Positions 51,551 to 62,586 of a stretch of 64,000 bases of DNA are shown here, piece after piece (positions within the stretch are counted from its first letter, which is position 1; each line of letters begins with the position of its first letter). Both the position numbers and the translations under genes were made by a program. Location of the stretch: the NCBI GenBank assembly GCA_020736575.1, contig JAGPYM010000011.1, forward strand, positions 1-64,000. Direction: 5' to 3'. The stretch is from Thelonectria olida. Its lineage: Eukaryota; Ascomycota; Sordariomycetes; Hypocreales; Nectriaceae. The notes beneath the pieces are model-generated. The model was not told where the DNA came from and did no database searches. It saw only the letters and a list, made by a program, of their open reading frames with translations.

Positions 51551-53055
51551 TGATCCGTCATGAAATGCCTCCACCCCCAAACTACCACCTCCCTCCACTC
51601 ACTCGTCACTCGGCTCATAGCCTTCTCCCCTCAACTTCGTCCCCTTCCATTTCGGCCCCCCATCTCTCTACATGTGATCGTCTAGAATCACTTGAGCGAT
51701 CGGCCCATCGCCATGTTCCGACCGACTCCTTCTTGTCCCCGTCCAGGATCTTCGGTCCGTCCCAAGCACACCAATTCTGCACCCCCAGCTCTCGTGCCTC
51801 CAATCACTTGCCCCTGCTCTCCGGCTTTTTTCTCGGCCATCCACCATCAAGGCTTTGATGCCTTCTCCGCATTCTCCACGGCTCTCTTCTTTCATCCTAT
51901 GTCCATTCGCCCGCTCGACCTTATTTGTGCTTTTATCCAAAGGCCTCTCGTCGGGATTACTCTCCCGCATAAGGCCTAGTTTTTCAAGGATAGCCGATAT
52001 TGACGCAGCTAGATACTAGCTGATGAGTGCATTAATTGCTCTCCCAGGCGACTAATGCACCTGATTTCACACTGAACACCTCGAGCTAATGAAATACACG
52101 GCATGGTGCCCCTGTGCCTGGGTACCCTATCCACGATACTACAGGAGACGGCTCACTTCATAGCTTGAAGCACTCGAGCTGTATCCATTGATGTCAGAGG
52201 TTTGGGTGGGCTTGGTTTACTATGCTTGTGAACGTTTAAATCATTCGGCTATCCGTCAAATGCCGCTTCTTAACGCCGACACACCATCCATTTCATTCCA
52301 CAGACATGGAGCGTGGAGGCGTCTAATCACAGATTATACCATCACAGTCGCCGCAAAGAGCTCGTCCAACAGTAGTCCCTGTGTGCAGTAACAAGCGCCA
52401 CAGACCCATTAGAAGGCCAATCTTACTGCCTCTCTGGCCCAGATATGGAGCATTACGTTCTTTTAAGCACATGGATCTCGGCTGGATACGGTTTTTGATA
52501 TAGCTCAGGAAACGCGTGAAGAGAATCAACCTCGTAACTGACACTCAACCATGACCCCCTTGGAGTTGAAACACGATCGATACGTACTGTTGGATATGTT
52601 GACCTTGTTTGATATCTGTCTGTTTCTTGCATTGAATTGGCAATGACGGAACCGATTCCTTGCTGTTCCGAGTTTGCTTGCTGACATAGCCTAGCTCAGC
52701 CAGTGACATCCGGCAAACCGGTATGCCATCCCTATTGTGTGCATCTCGAGCCCATTCGATTATAAGTGCCCGAAACATGTCCCATGTCCAACAAACTTAT
52801 CGGAACATGTTGCCGTTCAGCTAACCATGGAGGGCTTGGACCGGCTTGGATCATCATCTCTCAGTATCATCCCACTTCAACGTTCTCTGTCGACGGAATC
52901 ATGTTGCTTTTTCTCCTGGGATCCGATCGTCGAGGTGGCCCGAGATACCGGCTCGTCCCGACACAAAGGCGTCAGCAAAAGGCGCTGAGGGATGTCCGCT
53001 TCTAGACACGGCTCCTCTTGGGACCGCTATCATCCAGCTCAACAAGCCCGATGGC
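51551..53055. other. Intergenic region with plus-strand CT-rich stretch
   Basis: From about 51550 to 51950 the plus strand is strongly C/T-rich, like a fungal 5' leader, but no convincing plus-strand gene follows before ULA1 on the opposite strand. The 102-aa frame at 51550 is Pro/Ser/His-rich without domain character. It could be a non-coding transcript or promoter. Nothing else was recognised. Confidence 0.4.
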
Positions 53056-54917
53056 TCACAACCGAAGGACCTGGCATCGGCTCTCGATCCCGTCGAAGAT
53101 ACAAGTGTTGTCGATCGGCACATATTGCTTTGTGATGATTTTGATCATCTCCTGAGCCACCATGCCGCCCGTAACTGCCGAGATGTTGTGCAGTTCCCCG
53201 CCAGCGGCTCGTGACACTTCATGAGCTGTGTTGGTGAATCGTTCATTTTGTCCAATTTGTGGTACTTGCGAGCGAATGGATTCTATGATGTCCTCTGCCG
53301 AAGAGGTCGTGACGTGGGATGTAGCTGCGAGGGCAAGATAGATGGGGAGGAGAGATAGGGGCATTTCGGGACCAGCCACCGCCGCAATCTCATCGTTGGC
53401 AAGCTGCTGGTCTGTTGTTGTTGTATAACATATTAGCCCCTATGATACTTCGGGATGTCGGGAGGAGATCGACTCACCCACAACCTGACCTAGATTCACC
53501 GCATTTTCGCCGCTGCTATTGATGAGCTTGATGAATCGAGCATTTTTGCAAAACAGTTCAACTGCATCGGGGTCGATGTCGTCGCCACCAGGCACGGCGC
53601 GAACCACGTTCAGGATTTGAGCGACATCTTGACGCGCCTTTTCTTTGTAAATGTTCTGGAGCTTGATGTACACGCTGGATTGGGCCTTCATATCGGGCAG
53701 ACTTCCAGGAACAGGCAGTCGACCCTGTTCGGCGTAGAACTGTTTTATGGCATCGGCAATAATCCAGAAGCTTGACTTCGCTTCGTTCTATGCGAAGAAG
53801 AGTACGGAGTCAGGGGACGATGCACCGGCATGTAATCCGAGGGGTTCAGTAATTCACTCACGGGATTCTGATGCTTGTAGTCAAACACTTGCTGGAGGGT
53901 GTCCGGAATAGAAGGCACGATGATGTGTTTCATGACAGCAGCCACAGCCTCCTCGAAGTTCTCCTCTCCGCCTTCAGGGTTGTCCCGTCTCATTGCATCG
54001 GAGACAGTCTTACGAAAGGCTGTCTTGTCAGCATACTTGACGGGATAAGCGCCATCATGACTTTGCTGCCATTGGTCGAGGTAGTGAAGAAGAACAACAA
54101 CGAGGGGCAAGTGGCCGTGCTCATGGTTGTCTAGGTTATCGATATCCTTTGTCATTTCTCTAGCAAAGTCAATAAGCTCAGGCCAGGGGGCGAGCAAACG
54201 AAGGTCGGTTGTGGCAGTCTCGTCTGGATGAGTATCGACAACTGGGAATGTGCCCGGCAGTGTAGTCTTGAAGTAGGAGTAGAAGCCGACAGAATGGACA
54301 GCCAAAACGGGGGTGTGGCGTTGGTGAGCATAGTCATGAAGAAGCTGAACTTGATCCCGAGGCAATGGTAAGGTGTACAGAATCATGGTATAGGGTGGAG
54401 AGTTGTTGAGCAATTCCTCGAGGTTTTGGCCCTTGCGACATGTTAGTGAGAGTAATATCACTGAGGAGCCAATGGCCATGCCTGGGACTTGGGAAACCAG
54501 TCTCCTTGAACCTCGGGATTGAGTTCAATGAGAAACTCGGTACAACACTCGGCCCTCGACTGGCCTAAGGAGGCCTGGTCAAGAAAAAAGTTGACACCGA
54601 GGTCTTCATGGCGAACAGTGGCTTGGTCAGCGATGGTAAATCTCCCAATGCCTACAAAAACCAGGTAAGCAACTTCCGAGTATAATAAAGCCAGGTTGGA
54701 TCAACAAGGCCGAAATAGGAGACAAACCTGGGAGTACGAGGTTCTTGAGGGTCTCAACGCCAACGGTGCCACAACCCGAGTTGACGAGGAGGATGTTGGC
54801 AGACTCGAGAGCAGCCTGGCCTTGGGCAGCCCAAAGTCTCAGTTGACGGTCATATTTTCGTTCCTTCTCGGAAGGCCCGTGAAGGATCGGGGGTGTCTGG
54901 GCCATGACATCGGTCAT
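53056..54917 (-). CDS. ula1: NEDD8-activating enzyme E1 regulatory subunit (Ula1/APPBP1)
   Basis: Inactive adenylation-fold half of the heterodimeric NEDD8 E1, which with Uba3 charges NEDD8/Rub1 for cullin neddylation. Five exons give about 540 aa. The first encodes EKERKYDRQLRLWAAQGQAA, the universal E1 start, and SANILLVNSGCGTVGVETLK. After intron 1 come GIGRFTIADQATVRHEDLGV and NFFLDQASLGQSRAE. Later segments are LRLLAPWPELIDFA, the KYADKTAFRKTVSDAM region, GRLPVPGSLPDMKAQSSVYI, and the conserved GGMVAQEMIKIITKQYVPID near the C-terminus. The intron after KSQ (near 54483-54433) appears to use a GC donor (CAG|GCATGG). Confidence 0.92.
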
Positions 54918-56318
54918 GGTAGCGGTTTGGCCACGGATAGACCAGTCTGATCAGATAGTTGTCTTATGCGGGCAAGTGACTTCCGAGAATCGGGAGTCGG
55001 AAATTTATTTAGGCCGTTGAAGAGCGAATGCAAGTGAGTGGACAGCACAGCGGAAGCTCTCGGACGAAAAGCTTCTGATTGTCCTGGAACCTCGGTGGTC
55101 GTGTTGGCGATGGCCTCTTCGATACTTGATATCCCATGTGCTTGACTGGGTGGTAAGTGGTGGGTTCCATCTCAGGCAGCAAGCTCCTCCGCACGTTGAG
55201 CTTGACACTAGCCACAGAGGCGGGACGTGCTTGCGCCGCACTCCATCCATCCAAACATGATTGGCTGATTAATTCCCAATTGTGGCAGCCCGTAGCGGAT
55301 GCGAGCCGAGCTAGTCCGCAAAAGGCAAGGCGAGTAGAGCAAATGCTTCGTCAGCAGAGCTCTCCCTCTTCGAGTTTTTGGCCGCTTCTCAACTTCCGGA
55401 ATGCAACAAGAAAAGACTTGCATGGGAAAGATTCGAAGGAATGGCCAGGAGGATGGCCCGTGCGAGCGAGTGCGAGAGAAATTTCCGAACAACGCACCTG
55501 CCCAAGTCCGCCCAAAACGGCTCTCAAAGTCCCATTTCCCAACACACGCGACCAATCGAGGAAGTAAGTGGGTCCCCTCATCGTGAGCCCACTCACGGGA
55601 CGGAGTCTTCACTTGTTCCATCTTTAAGGTAGACGTACACGTAGTACACTCTGCCGGCTCAGCCTCTTGTTTGTCGAGATTTTCTTTATTCGATAGCAAA
55701 CAATGTGAATCAACACTTGAAAGTTCCTTGTTCTCCCGCCCAGCTCATATAGACTAGACAACATCCTCGCCCCGATTGCCGCTCCTGGAGCATTCTCATA
55801 TTCACCAACAACTAACAACTACAGGTAGGTAACTTGTCCGGGTCGAATACCCGGGACCCCCCGGGATGGCCAGACTCTCCCCAGAGGGTCCCACGCTTGC
55901 ACCCCAGGCGAATGCGAGGCACTTGTAATGGGCCCAACCTGCGAATCACGTTTCAATATTTGGTGCCAAATCATCGACAGACCGAATTATGCTGCTCGTT
56001 CATCAAAGATTGCCATCGCTGTCCAAGTCGTTGGGACATGACTCCTTCTCTCCTTCTCGTCGGGACTCCCATTTCCCTGCTTTCTCGCTGTTCAGTCTCG
56101 CCGGGCTCCGAGGGCTGAGGATGCAACTGACCATCCACATCGGTGGTGGTTTGCATCTGCTATGAATCACTCGTTTGTAATGACCTTGATTGCCGTTTGA
56201 CCCGGCTGTCCATGACTATTTATTACCTGCTCCCCAATCTTGGCACAGATATTCGCTTGGCTCTTCTCTCCAACCACATCAAAACATCTCTGGACAGTAT
56301 TGCTCTTCAACCGCGGCC
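54918..56318. other. Divergent intergenic region ULA1/MFS transporter
   Basis: 1.4 kb between divergent starts. It contains a short hairpin (CCGGGT-CGAAT-ACCCGG near 55838). Open frames on both strands overlap one another and show no recognisable protein. No tRNA is formed around the hairpin. Confidence 0.5.
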
Positions 56319-58230
56319 ATGACTGCCAAACTTGAAGACACCTCCCTCGACCACGATGCATCTGCATCTGCGTCTATACCAGACAAGGATGAGGCTCCCT
56401 CTGAACATGACGAGGTTCGAGAGGCATCAATACCCCCTGTGCGGTTCTGGCTGTTGTGTATTGGGTACTTCTCCCTCGAACCCCCAGTAGTTGGCCATGG
56501 AGACTTACACTGATGTCCTAACCCGTACAGAATCCTCCTTGGCCTGTTCCTCTCCATGCTCGACACTTCCATCGTCGCCACCAGTCTCTATTCCATCGGC
56601 GTCGACTTTGAGTCTGTTGAAGATGTCAACTGGGTCGCCCTCGCCTATACTCTGGCCTATCTTGGATGCGCAGTCGTCTTCTCGCGCCTCTCTGACATTG
56701 TTGGTAGGCGCAATGCCTTCATTGCAGGTTATATCCTCTTCTTTGCCTTCTCTCTTGGCTGTGGATTTGCGCAGAGCATGAACCAACTGATCGCTTTCCG
56801 TGTCCTTCAGGGAGTTGGTGGATCTGGTAGGCTTTGCAGCGTCTCGATGCTGGTAGCCAAACACTGACGACTAGCAGGCCTCTACTCCCTCACCATGATC
56901 ATGCTTCCTGAGATGAGCCCAGTACATCTAAGACAGCATATTGCATCCCTGGTGGGTATGGTTATTGCTCTCGCTGGGGTTTTGGGTCCCGTGGTTGGTG
57001 GTCTCCTTACTCACTATACCAGCTGGAGATGGGTTTTCTGGATCAAGTAAGTCAGCCCTAAGAGTTACACTTGTTGTACCATGCTGACTCGATGAAGTGG
57101 ACCGATCGGGTTCGTATCACTGGCCATCTTCTTTTTCACCTGGCCCCGGGCAGAGTATCTCCCTTCACTCGAACGTCGCAGCTGGAAGGAATTCGACTAT
57201 GCCGGCTCCTTTCTGGCCATCGCTGCCGCAGTCTTGGTAGTGTTTTCATTCCAGAAGGCGGGCTCTTCCACTGAGAACGAGTGGGAAAAGGCAGTCTTTC
57301 TCGCCCCTCTGCTTTGCGGGTTGCTGGCTTGGGTGTTGCTGGCCGCCTGGCAGTATCTCATTTACCGTCGATTCCAGGGCCGATTCGCACCCGCCTTCCC
57401 CATCGAAATCTTCCAGAACCGAATTTATACTGTCGCCTGCCTGAATACCATGCTTCTGGGATTTCCATACCTGCTGCTCATCTACGCTGTCCCAGTGAGG
57501 ATCCAGGTGGTAGGCGGAAAGTCGGCTCTCATGGCCGGTGTCATGCTTTTGCCGATGCTGGTCACTGCTGCCCTGGGCAGCGCCCTCAGCGGGAAGTTCA
57601 ACTCAGTTAAAAACTACGTTTTCGAGTGCTTGCTCGCGGGGTCGAGCATGATGGTCCTGGGATGCGGCCTTCTAACGACGCTCTCGCATGAACTCGATGC
57701 GGGAAAGCTACTCGGATTCATCGCATTTTGCGGACTGGGATTCGGCCTGACGATTTCAGCATCAACCATGCTATCGACGATTGAAGTGCCGATTCGAAAC
57801 TATGGTATGACATGATCGATCACGTCTTAAGTCGACTATTGCTGACAAAATGACAGCTCCTGCACAGGGAATCCTGTCCCAAGTCCGTCTGCTGGGCGGC
57901 AGTTTGGGCATTGCTGCCTCAACGGCCTTATTGCATCAGAAAGTGACAAAATACTTGGTGGGAGTTTTGACGCCGCAGCAGCTGCAAACTCTCGGTGGCG
58001 ACGCACATCTGAGTCAGTCACAACTGGAAAAGGTTCGATTCGCCTACGCCGAGTCTTTCAGAACAGACATGAAGGTGGCAGTAGGAGTTGCGGCTGCCGG
58101 ACTTATCGTAACTCTGGGCGCGTACCGACGGCAGCGGTTGCTCATTCAAGACCAGAGGAATGAGTTGGTCGCAGAGGAGATTGCGAGGCGGCGAGCGAAG
58201 TCGCAACAATCCCAGATGCATGAGCCTTGA
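56319..58230 (+). CDS. MFS transporter, DHA2-like (drug:H+ antiporter type)
   Basis: Plasma-membrane or vacuolar facilitator of about 570 aa, encoded by five exons with introns near 56465-56530, 56825-56877, 57047-57098 and 57805-57854. A hydrophilic acidic N-terminus (ASIPDKDEAPSEHDEVREAS) precedes the first span. Landmarks are LFLSMLDTSIVATSLYSIGV with the DHA2-type D in TM1, motif A FSRLSDIVGRR, RVLQGVGGSG, and motif C GVLGPVVGG followed by WRWVFWIN and GPIGF. I count about 12-14 hydrophobic segments. The substrate cannot be inferred; no biosynthetic genes adjoin it. Confidence 0.87.
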
Positions 58231-58695
58231 GGCAAAATAGTTGATCGATGATTGGTTGGGTGTTGATTGTATAATGAGGACGTCCGGTTTGGCACATGGG
58301 AGAGTTTTGGTAAACCTTGAGTAGATAGCGTTGAGGACGCAAATACGGTTTGCAATTTCGAAAAGTTATTTGACCTCTGCCTTGCCCAAGCACATAAGCT
58401 TTACTATGACTTACCTACCCAGACATGATGGGGGGGTGTGCTATAGTTGTTGGCAGTTGCCTTAATCGATTAGGAGTCAGGTTGGGAGCAAGTTCAGGAG
58501 CGAGGATGGAAGTGAGGTGAGATAGAGTTTTCTATCTCAGTTACATAGGTAGGTAGGTAGGTAATTCAAGTCCAAAACTCAGAAAGAGAGAGGTATAAAA
58601 TGAAGTCCTCCTTCTTTCCATAGCCCCCTCCCAACTTCTCCAACTATCCATCCCTAACCAAAGAAGCCAGCGTGTCGCCAAAGCAATAACCCATC
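58231..58695. other. Intergenic region with TAGG repeat
   Basis: 465 bp between two plus-strand genes. A TAGG tetranucleotide run (58547-58563) lies about 130 bp upstream of the secreted-protein gene, followed by a TATAAAATG-like element near 58595 that could serve as its TATA box. Confidence 0.5.
58547..58563 (+). repeat. TAGG tetranucleotide repeat
   Basis: Four AGGT/TAGG units. The same CCTA/TAGG word recurs in several intergenic regions of this window (for example near 55827 and 61966). Confidence 0.75.
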
Positions 58696-59840
58696 ATGGT
58701 CTACATTCCCCCCGGCTTGGTCCTCGTGGGCCTTGGGGTCGCTCTCGTCGATGCGCTTGCAGTGCCAAGTCTGTTCGGGAGTATTGGCCGGAAGAAAGAG
58801 GTATCGACTGCAAAACAGCAGCAGCCTCACGCAACTACCTCTACCACGGTGACGAAAATTACGAGAACGGCGGTGCCTAAAAGAGTTCAAGTGGTGACGG
58901 TGACGACAACGGCGGCGCCTAAAAGTGTTGCTCCGACCAATGTTCGAGTGGTGACGGTGACAGTAGGGGCATCGATACCCTCAGCAACAGCAGCCCTTGC
59001 GACAGTCCCTACAACCATACCAATGGCAGCAGCAACAACAACGGTAACAGCACCGCCACCACCAAAGCCGACGAGAAACCATCAAAATTATGTGGTATGA
59101 TCAAGGTTCACAAGGTTTTCCAAGGTGATAGATTGAATCTGACATGAAAATAGGGACTTCCTTGGCAGCCCATCAACCCAATCCCTGGCTACGACGGATC
59201 AAACGGCAAGAACAACTTTGGCGGGTGGATGGACAGGTCGAATTCGGGTGCCGATTCTGAAAAGGGTGAACAAAGTGAGCAGGGTTCGCAGGACGCGGCC
59301 GAATACATACCCGGGACCAACCCAGAGGCCGACCTTGCCAACGAGCTCTTCAACCGGCCGCTCAACTACGCCGAGTACTACCAGCGCAATTGGATGTGGC
59401 TTCGCTGCCGCACCGGTCACTCCAACCAATTCGACGTTGGCGGTGGATGGGTTCGCGACCACGGCCTGCGGTACCTCAAGTTCTTGCAGAAGAAGTGGTG
59501 GTGCGCCCCGATCAACTGGAGATTCATCTACAAGAACCAGCTCGGCTGGGGCGACGGCTACATCACGTTCGACTGGTACTATCCGTGGTGCAGCATGCAG
59601 GATTCAGTGCGAGCGGCCATGAAGACGGTGAAGACGATGGAGTCGACGAGTCAGCGCAGCTTGTATATATACGGGTGCGATGGGTTCAACGACTACCCTT
59701 GGTCGTTTTCGGAGCAGCGATTCATTGCGGAGAATCACGAGGAATTGGGCATCGACTATCTCCCACCTGTCAATCGGCCAGAGAGGCCCAGCATTTCGAT
59801 ATGGCAAGATGATGGTGCAGAGGTTGAGTCTAGGGATTAA
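58696..59840 (+). CDS. Secreted orphan protein with Thr-rich linker and Trp/Cys-rich domain
   Basis: Two exons (58696-59094, 59154-59840) give 361 aa. The N-terminus MVYIPPGLVLVGLGVALVDA looks like a signal peptide. A Thr/Val/Ala/Pro-rich linker follows (VTKITRTAVPKR, VQVVTVTTTAAP), suited to O-glycosylation. The C-terminal 200 residues form an aromatic domain with four Cys: YYQRNWMWLRCRTGHSNQFD, WWCAPINWRFIYKNQLGWGD, GYITFDWYYPWCSMQD and YIYGCDGFNDYPWSFSEQRF. I do not recognise the family. A TATA-like element and a CA-rich leader upstream are consistent with a regulated gene. A role in the extracellular environment is inference from the signal peptide only. Confidence 0.78.
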
Positions 59841-60322
59841 TCCTTTGCAGTATTAAGGTCGGTGGGATGTCTCCACAATCGTCCTTGCACGTCAGTTTTG
59901 CCGGGGATAAGGCAAGATGGAGGGGCCGTCATAGGTCAGACAAAATCACGTTTTGCAGACGGACTATTCAAAGGGCGCACGCCCTTGATTGCAGGTGTCC
60001 CAGAAAATAATAAACATTGAACTAAAGTGCCGAGAGCGAAACGTGTTGATAGTCTCAAGCCCCGTTTTGTAACTGTAATCATTATCCGAGTCGTAGTTGT
60101 ACTTGGAGGGAGGAGCTTCGGCATAGCAAGCCGGGCATTCGCTATCAACCCCGCGTTATCAATGCCTCTGCCGAAAAGATAGACGGTGCTCATTCTCTCC
60201 GAGTTCTGAATTCATCCGCGTCAATTGAACAGGCAATTGTATCATCTGATTTGATCAGATTCCATCTCCACTTCTAGACCTTTGTAAGCTAGAGAAATTG
60301 CTACGGTAGGCCATCATCTGGT
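59841..60322. other. Intergenic region upstream of SDR
   Basis: 482 bp between tandem genes; it must contain the secreted-protein terminator and SDR promoter. No feature was recognised. Confidence 0.5.
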
Positions 60323-61508
60323 ATGAGTCGTCGGCGTCTTCTTCTCACCACCACCCCCACCTTCCTCACCACTCTCTCGAGCACCCTTTTCCGACCTCGT
60401 CTCTCCCCCTTTATTACACCTTCCCCTTCCTCCACAAGCACTCTCTCCAAAGCCCTCTCCTCCATCCGCAAAATGTCATCCTCCGCCGCCGCCAAACGCC
60501 TCTCCGGCAAGACCGTCCTTGTCACCGGCGCCTCCTCCGGCATCGGCCGCTCCACGGCCTTTGAATTCGCCCGCACCGCGCCCAACCACGACCTGCGCAT
60601 CATTCTCACTGCTCGCCGCCTCGACACTCTCAAGCAGATTGCCGAGGACATCGCGAAGGAGGTCGGTGAGGGCGTCAAGGTCTTGCCCTTCCAGCTTGAT
60701 GTCAGCAACCCCGCCGAGATCAAGTCCTTTGTGAGCAATCTGCCCGAGGAGTGGAGGAACATTGACGTTCTCGTCAACAATGCGTGTGTATTCCTACTTG
60801 CCCAATCACCTTTCGGTCGCTGATAATCGGACAGAGGTCTCGTCAAAGGCGTAGCTCGCGCTCCGGAAATCGAGGAGGAGGACATCAACATCATGTTCCA
60901 GACCAATGTCAACGGCCTCATTCACATGACCCAGGCCATCCTGCCCGTCTTCCTCGCCCGGCCTGACGGCGGCCACGGCGACATCATCAACGTTGGTTCG
61001 ATTGCTGGCCGTGAGCCTTACCCCGGCGGTTCCATCTATTGTGCTACCAAGGCTGCCGTACGCAGCTTCACTGAGAGTTTGCGCAAGGAGCTCATCTCGA
61101 GCCGCGTTCGTGTCATTGAGATTGACCCCGGCCAGGTTGAGACTGTAAGTTAGCCCAGTCTCGCCCCTTCGAATCCCGGTGTAATCTCACACTCGCTTAG
61201 GAGTTCTCCGTTGTGCGCTTCTATGGCGACAAGTCCAAGGCAGACGCCGTGTATGCGTAAGTTCACTCAAAATGGGCAAAAGCCTACCAGACAAATGCTC
61301 AAATGGTTCTTTAGTGGCGTCGAACCTCTCACCCCCAACGACATCGCTGAAGTCATCGTCTTTAATGCTACCCGCCGAGAAAACGTCGTTGTCGCAGACA
61401 CCCTCATCTTCCCTAATCACCAAGTGAGTCTTTCCAATGTTGAGATGTGGTCCACGGCTAACCGTCGTGCAGGCTGGTGCGGGCACCCTCTACCGAAAGG
61501 GCCAATAG
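60323..61508 (+). CDS. Short-chain dehydrogenase/reductase (YMR226C/YdfG-type)
   Basis: NADP(H)-dependent classical SDR, most like 3-hydroxy acid/serine dehydrogenases of the YMR226C group. Five exons with introns near 60784-60836, 61144-61200, 61259-61314 and 61422-61471. The cofactor motif is LVTGASSGIGRSTAFEFAR, with ILTARRLDTL downstream (Arg after beta-2 favours NADP), DVLVNNA, INVGSIAGREPYPGGSIYCA with catalytic Ser and YCATK Tyr/Lys, and VRVIEIDPGQVET. Two in-frame starts exist: 60323 gives a 50-residue Ser/Thr/Arg-rich, acid-free extension that looks like a mitochondrial presequence, and 60473 (MSSSAAAKRLSGK) gives the usual cytosolic length. Confidence 0.9.
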
Positions 61509-62586
61509 ATAATCTCCATGTACATGTAGACTCAATAGACAAAAGATTTCACGATTGGTGTATCAATAAATCATCATCTTTTGCGCCCAAACCTATTTCT
61601 ACCCCTTCCAGGCAGCTTTACAAGGTTGTCGCCTCGCCAAGATGAGGTGAACCTTGAGGCGAGAACTTTTCAGTTGGGGCCTGGAATGTGCTTGAGCTAC
61701 AGATGGAGGTGTTTACAGACTTAGTCTTATGGACCTGATGCCACAATTCATATTTGACCAGGTACAGCAGTTCGGAGGGGGCACAGAATAGGCCGGCAAT
61801 ATGTCAAGTCACTTTCCGTAGCATCATCCGTCACAGAGCCGCCGAGCCAGACTAAGTCGAAGCTGCTGGAGCGGCCGGCCAATCATCCGTTTGCCTTGTT
61901 CACCACCTATCACCAAAGGGAAACACATCATTTAGAAGTGACTGCTCTATTCTTCTCTCAACTAGGTAGGTAGGACTATCGATCACTCCTCCTGACTGCC
62001 TTACTGACCGAAATGATCACTCTTACGCAGCAACATTTAACCTCACGAAACATGTTCGAAAAATTCTCTTGCCCCTAACCCACGCGTCCCCCGAGGAGGA
62101 CATAGACCGCTGGTCTGAGTCAGGGGCCTTCTAAGGACGAATAACTTTTTCTACCAACGTTCCGTTAAGAACCCATTCTGAGATGAATCGGGCCCTTGCT
62201 GCCACAAGGACAGCACCGCTGGGGAGTATTGAGCTGGCTGGCCGAGATGGTTGCCAAAGCTCTTGCATATCAAAGCAAAGAAAAGAAAAAAAAAAGAGGG
62301 AAAAGGCCACATCATGAATCCATAAGCCACAATGACACCGCAGCAGACCAGAACAAATAATCGTCATTTTGTCACCTAGTTATGTTAACAATGTGGTTAG
62401 TTCCCCGGGAGTGAATGGTCCGGGTCTCCTCGCCCGTGAATCCGACCTTTCCTCCACCAGACGCCTCGCTAAATGTGAAGAATAAAATAGATAACAGCCG
62501 TAAAAATCGTCATCAAGTAAAGCAACCTACGAAAGCAGAGTTTCCAAAGCATAGAGGCAATGGCCAACAACTCGGTTTGTCCTCGC
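61509..62586. other. Intergenic region SDR-PRS5
   Basis: 1.08 kb between convergent genes. It contains an A-rich tract (about 62279-62300) and a TAGG short run near 61966. Short open frames are not credible genes. Confidence 0.5.

Noticed and set aside
55830..55865. GGGTCGAATACCC resembling a tRNA T-arm
   Set aside because: No acceptor stem, D-arm or anticodon arm can be formed around it, and the loop is wrong. A simple hairpin only.
56319..61508. MFS transporter, secreted protein and dehydrogenase as a secondary-metabolite cluster
   Set aside because: No synthase, P450 or other backbone enzyme is present, and the dehydrogenase is a housekeeping type.
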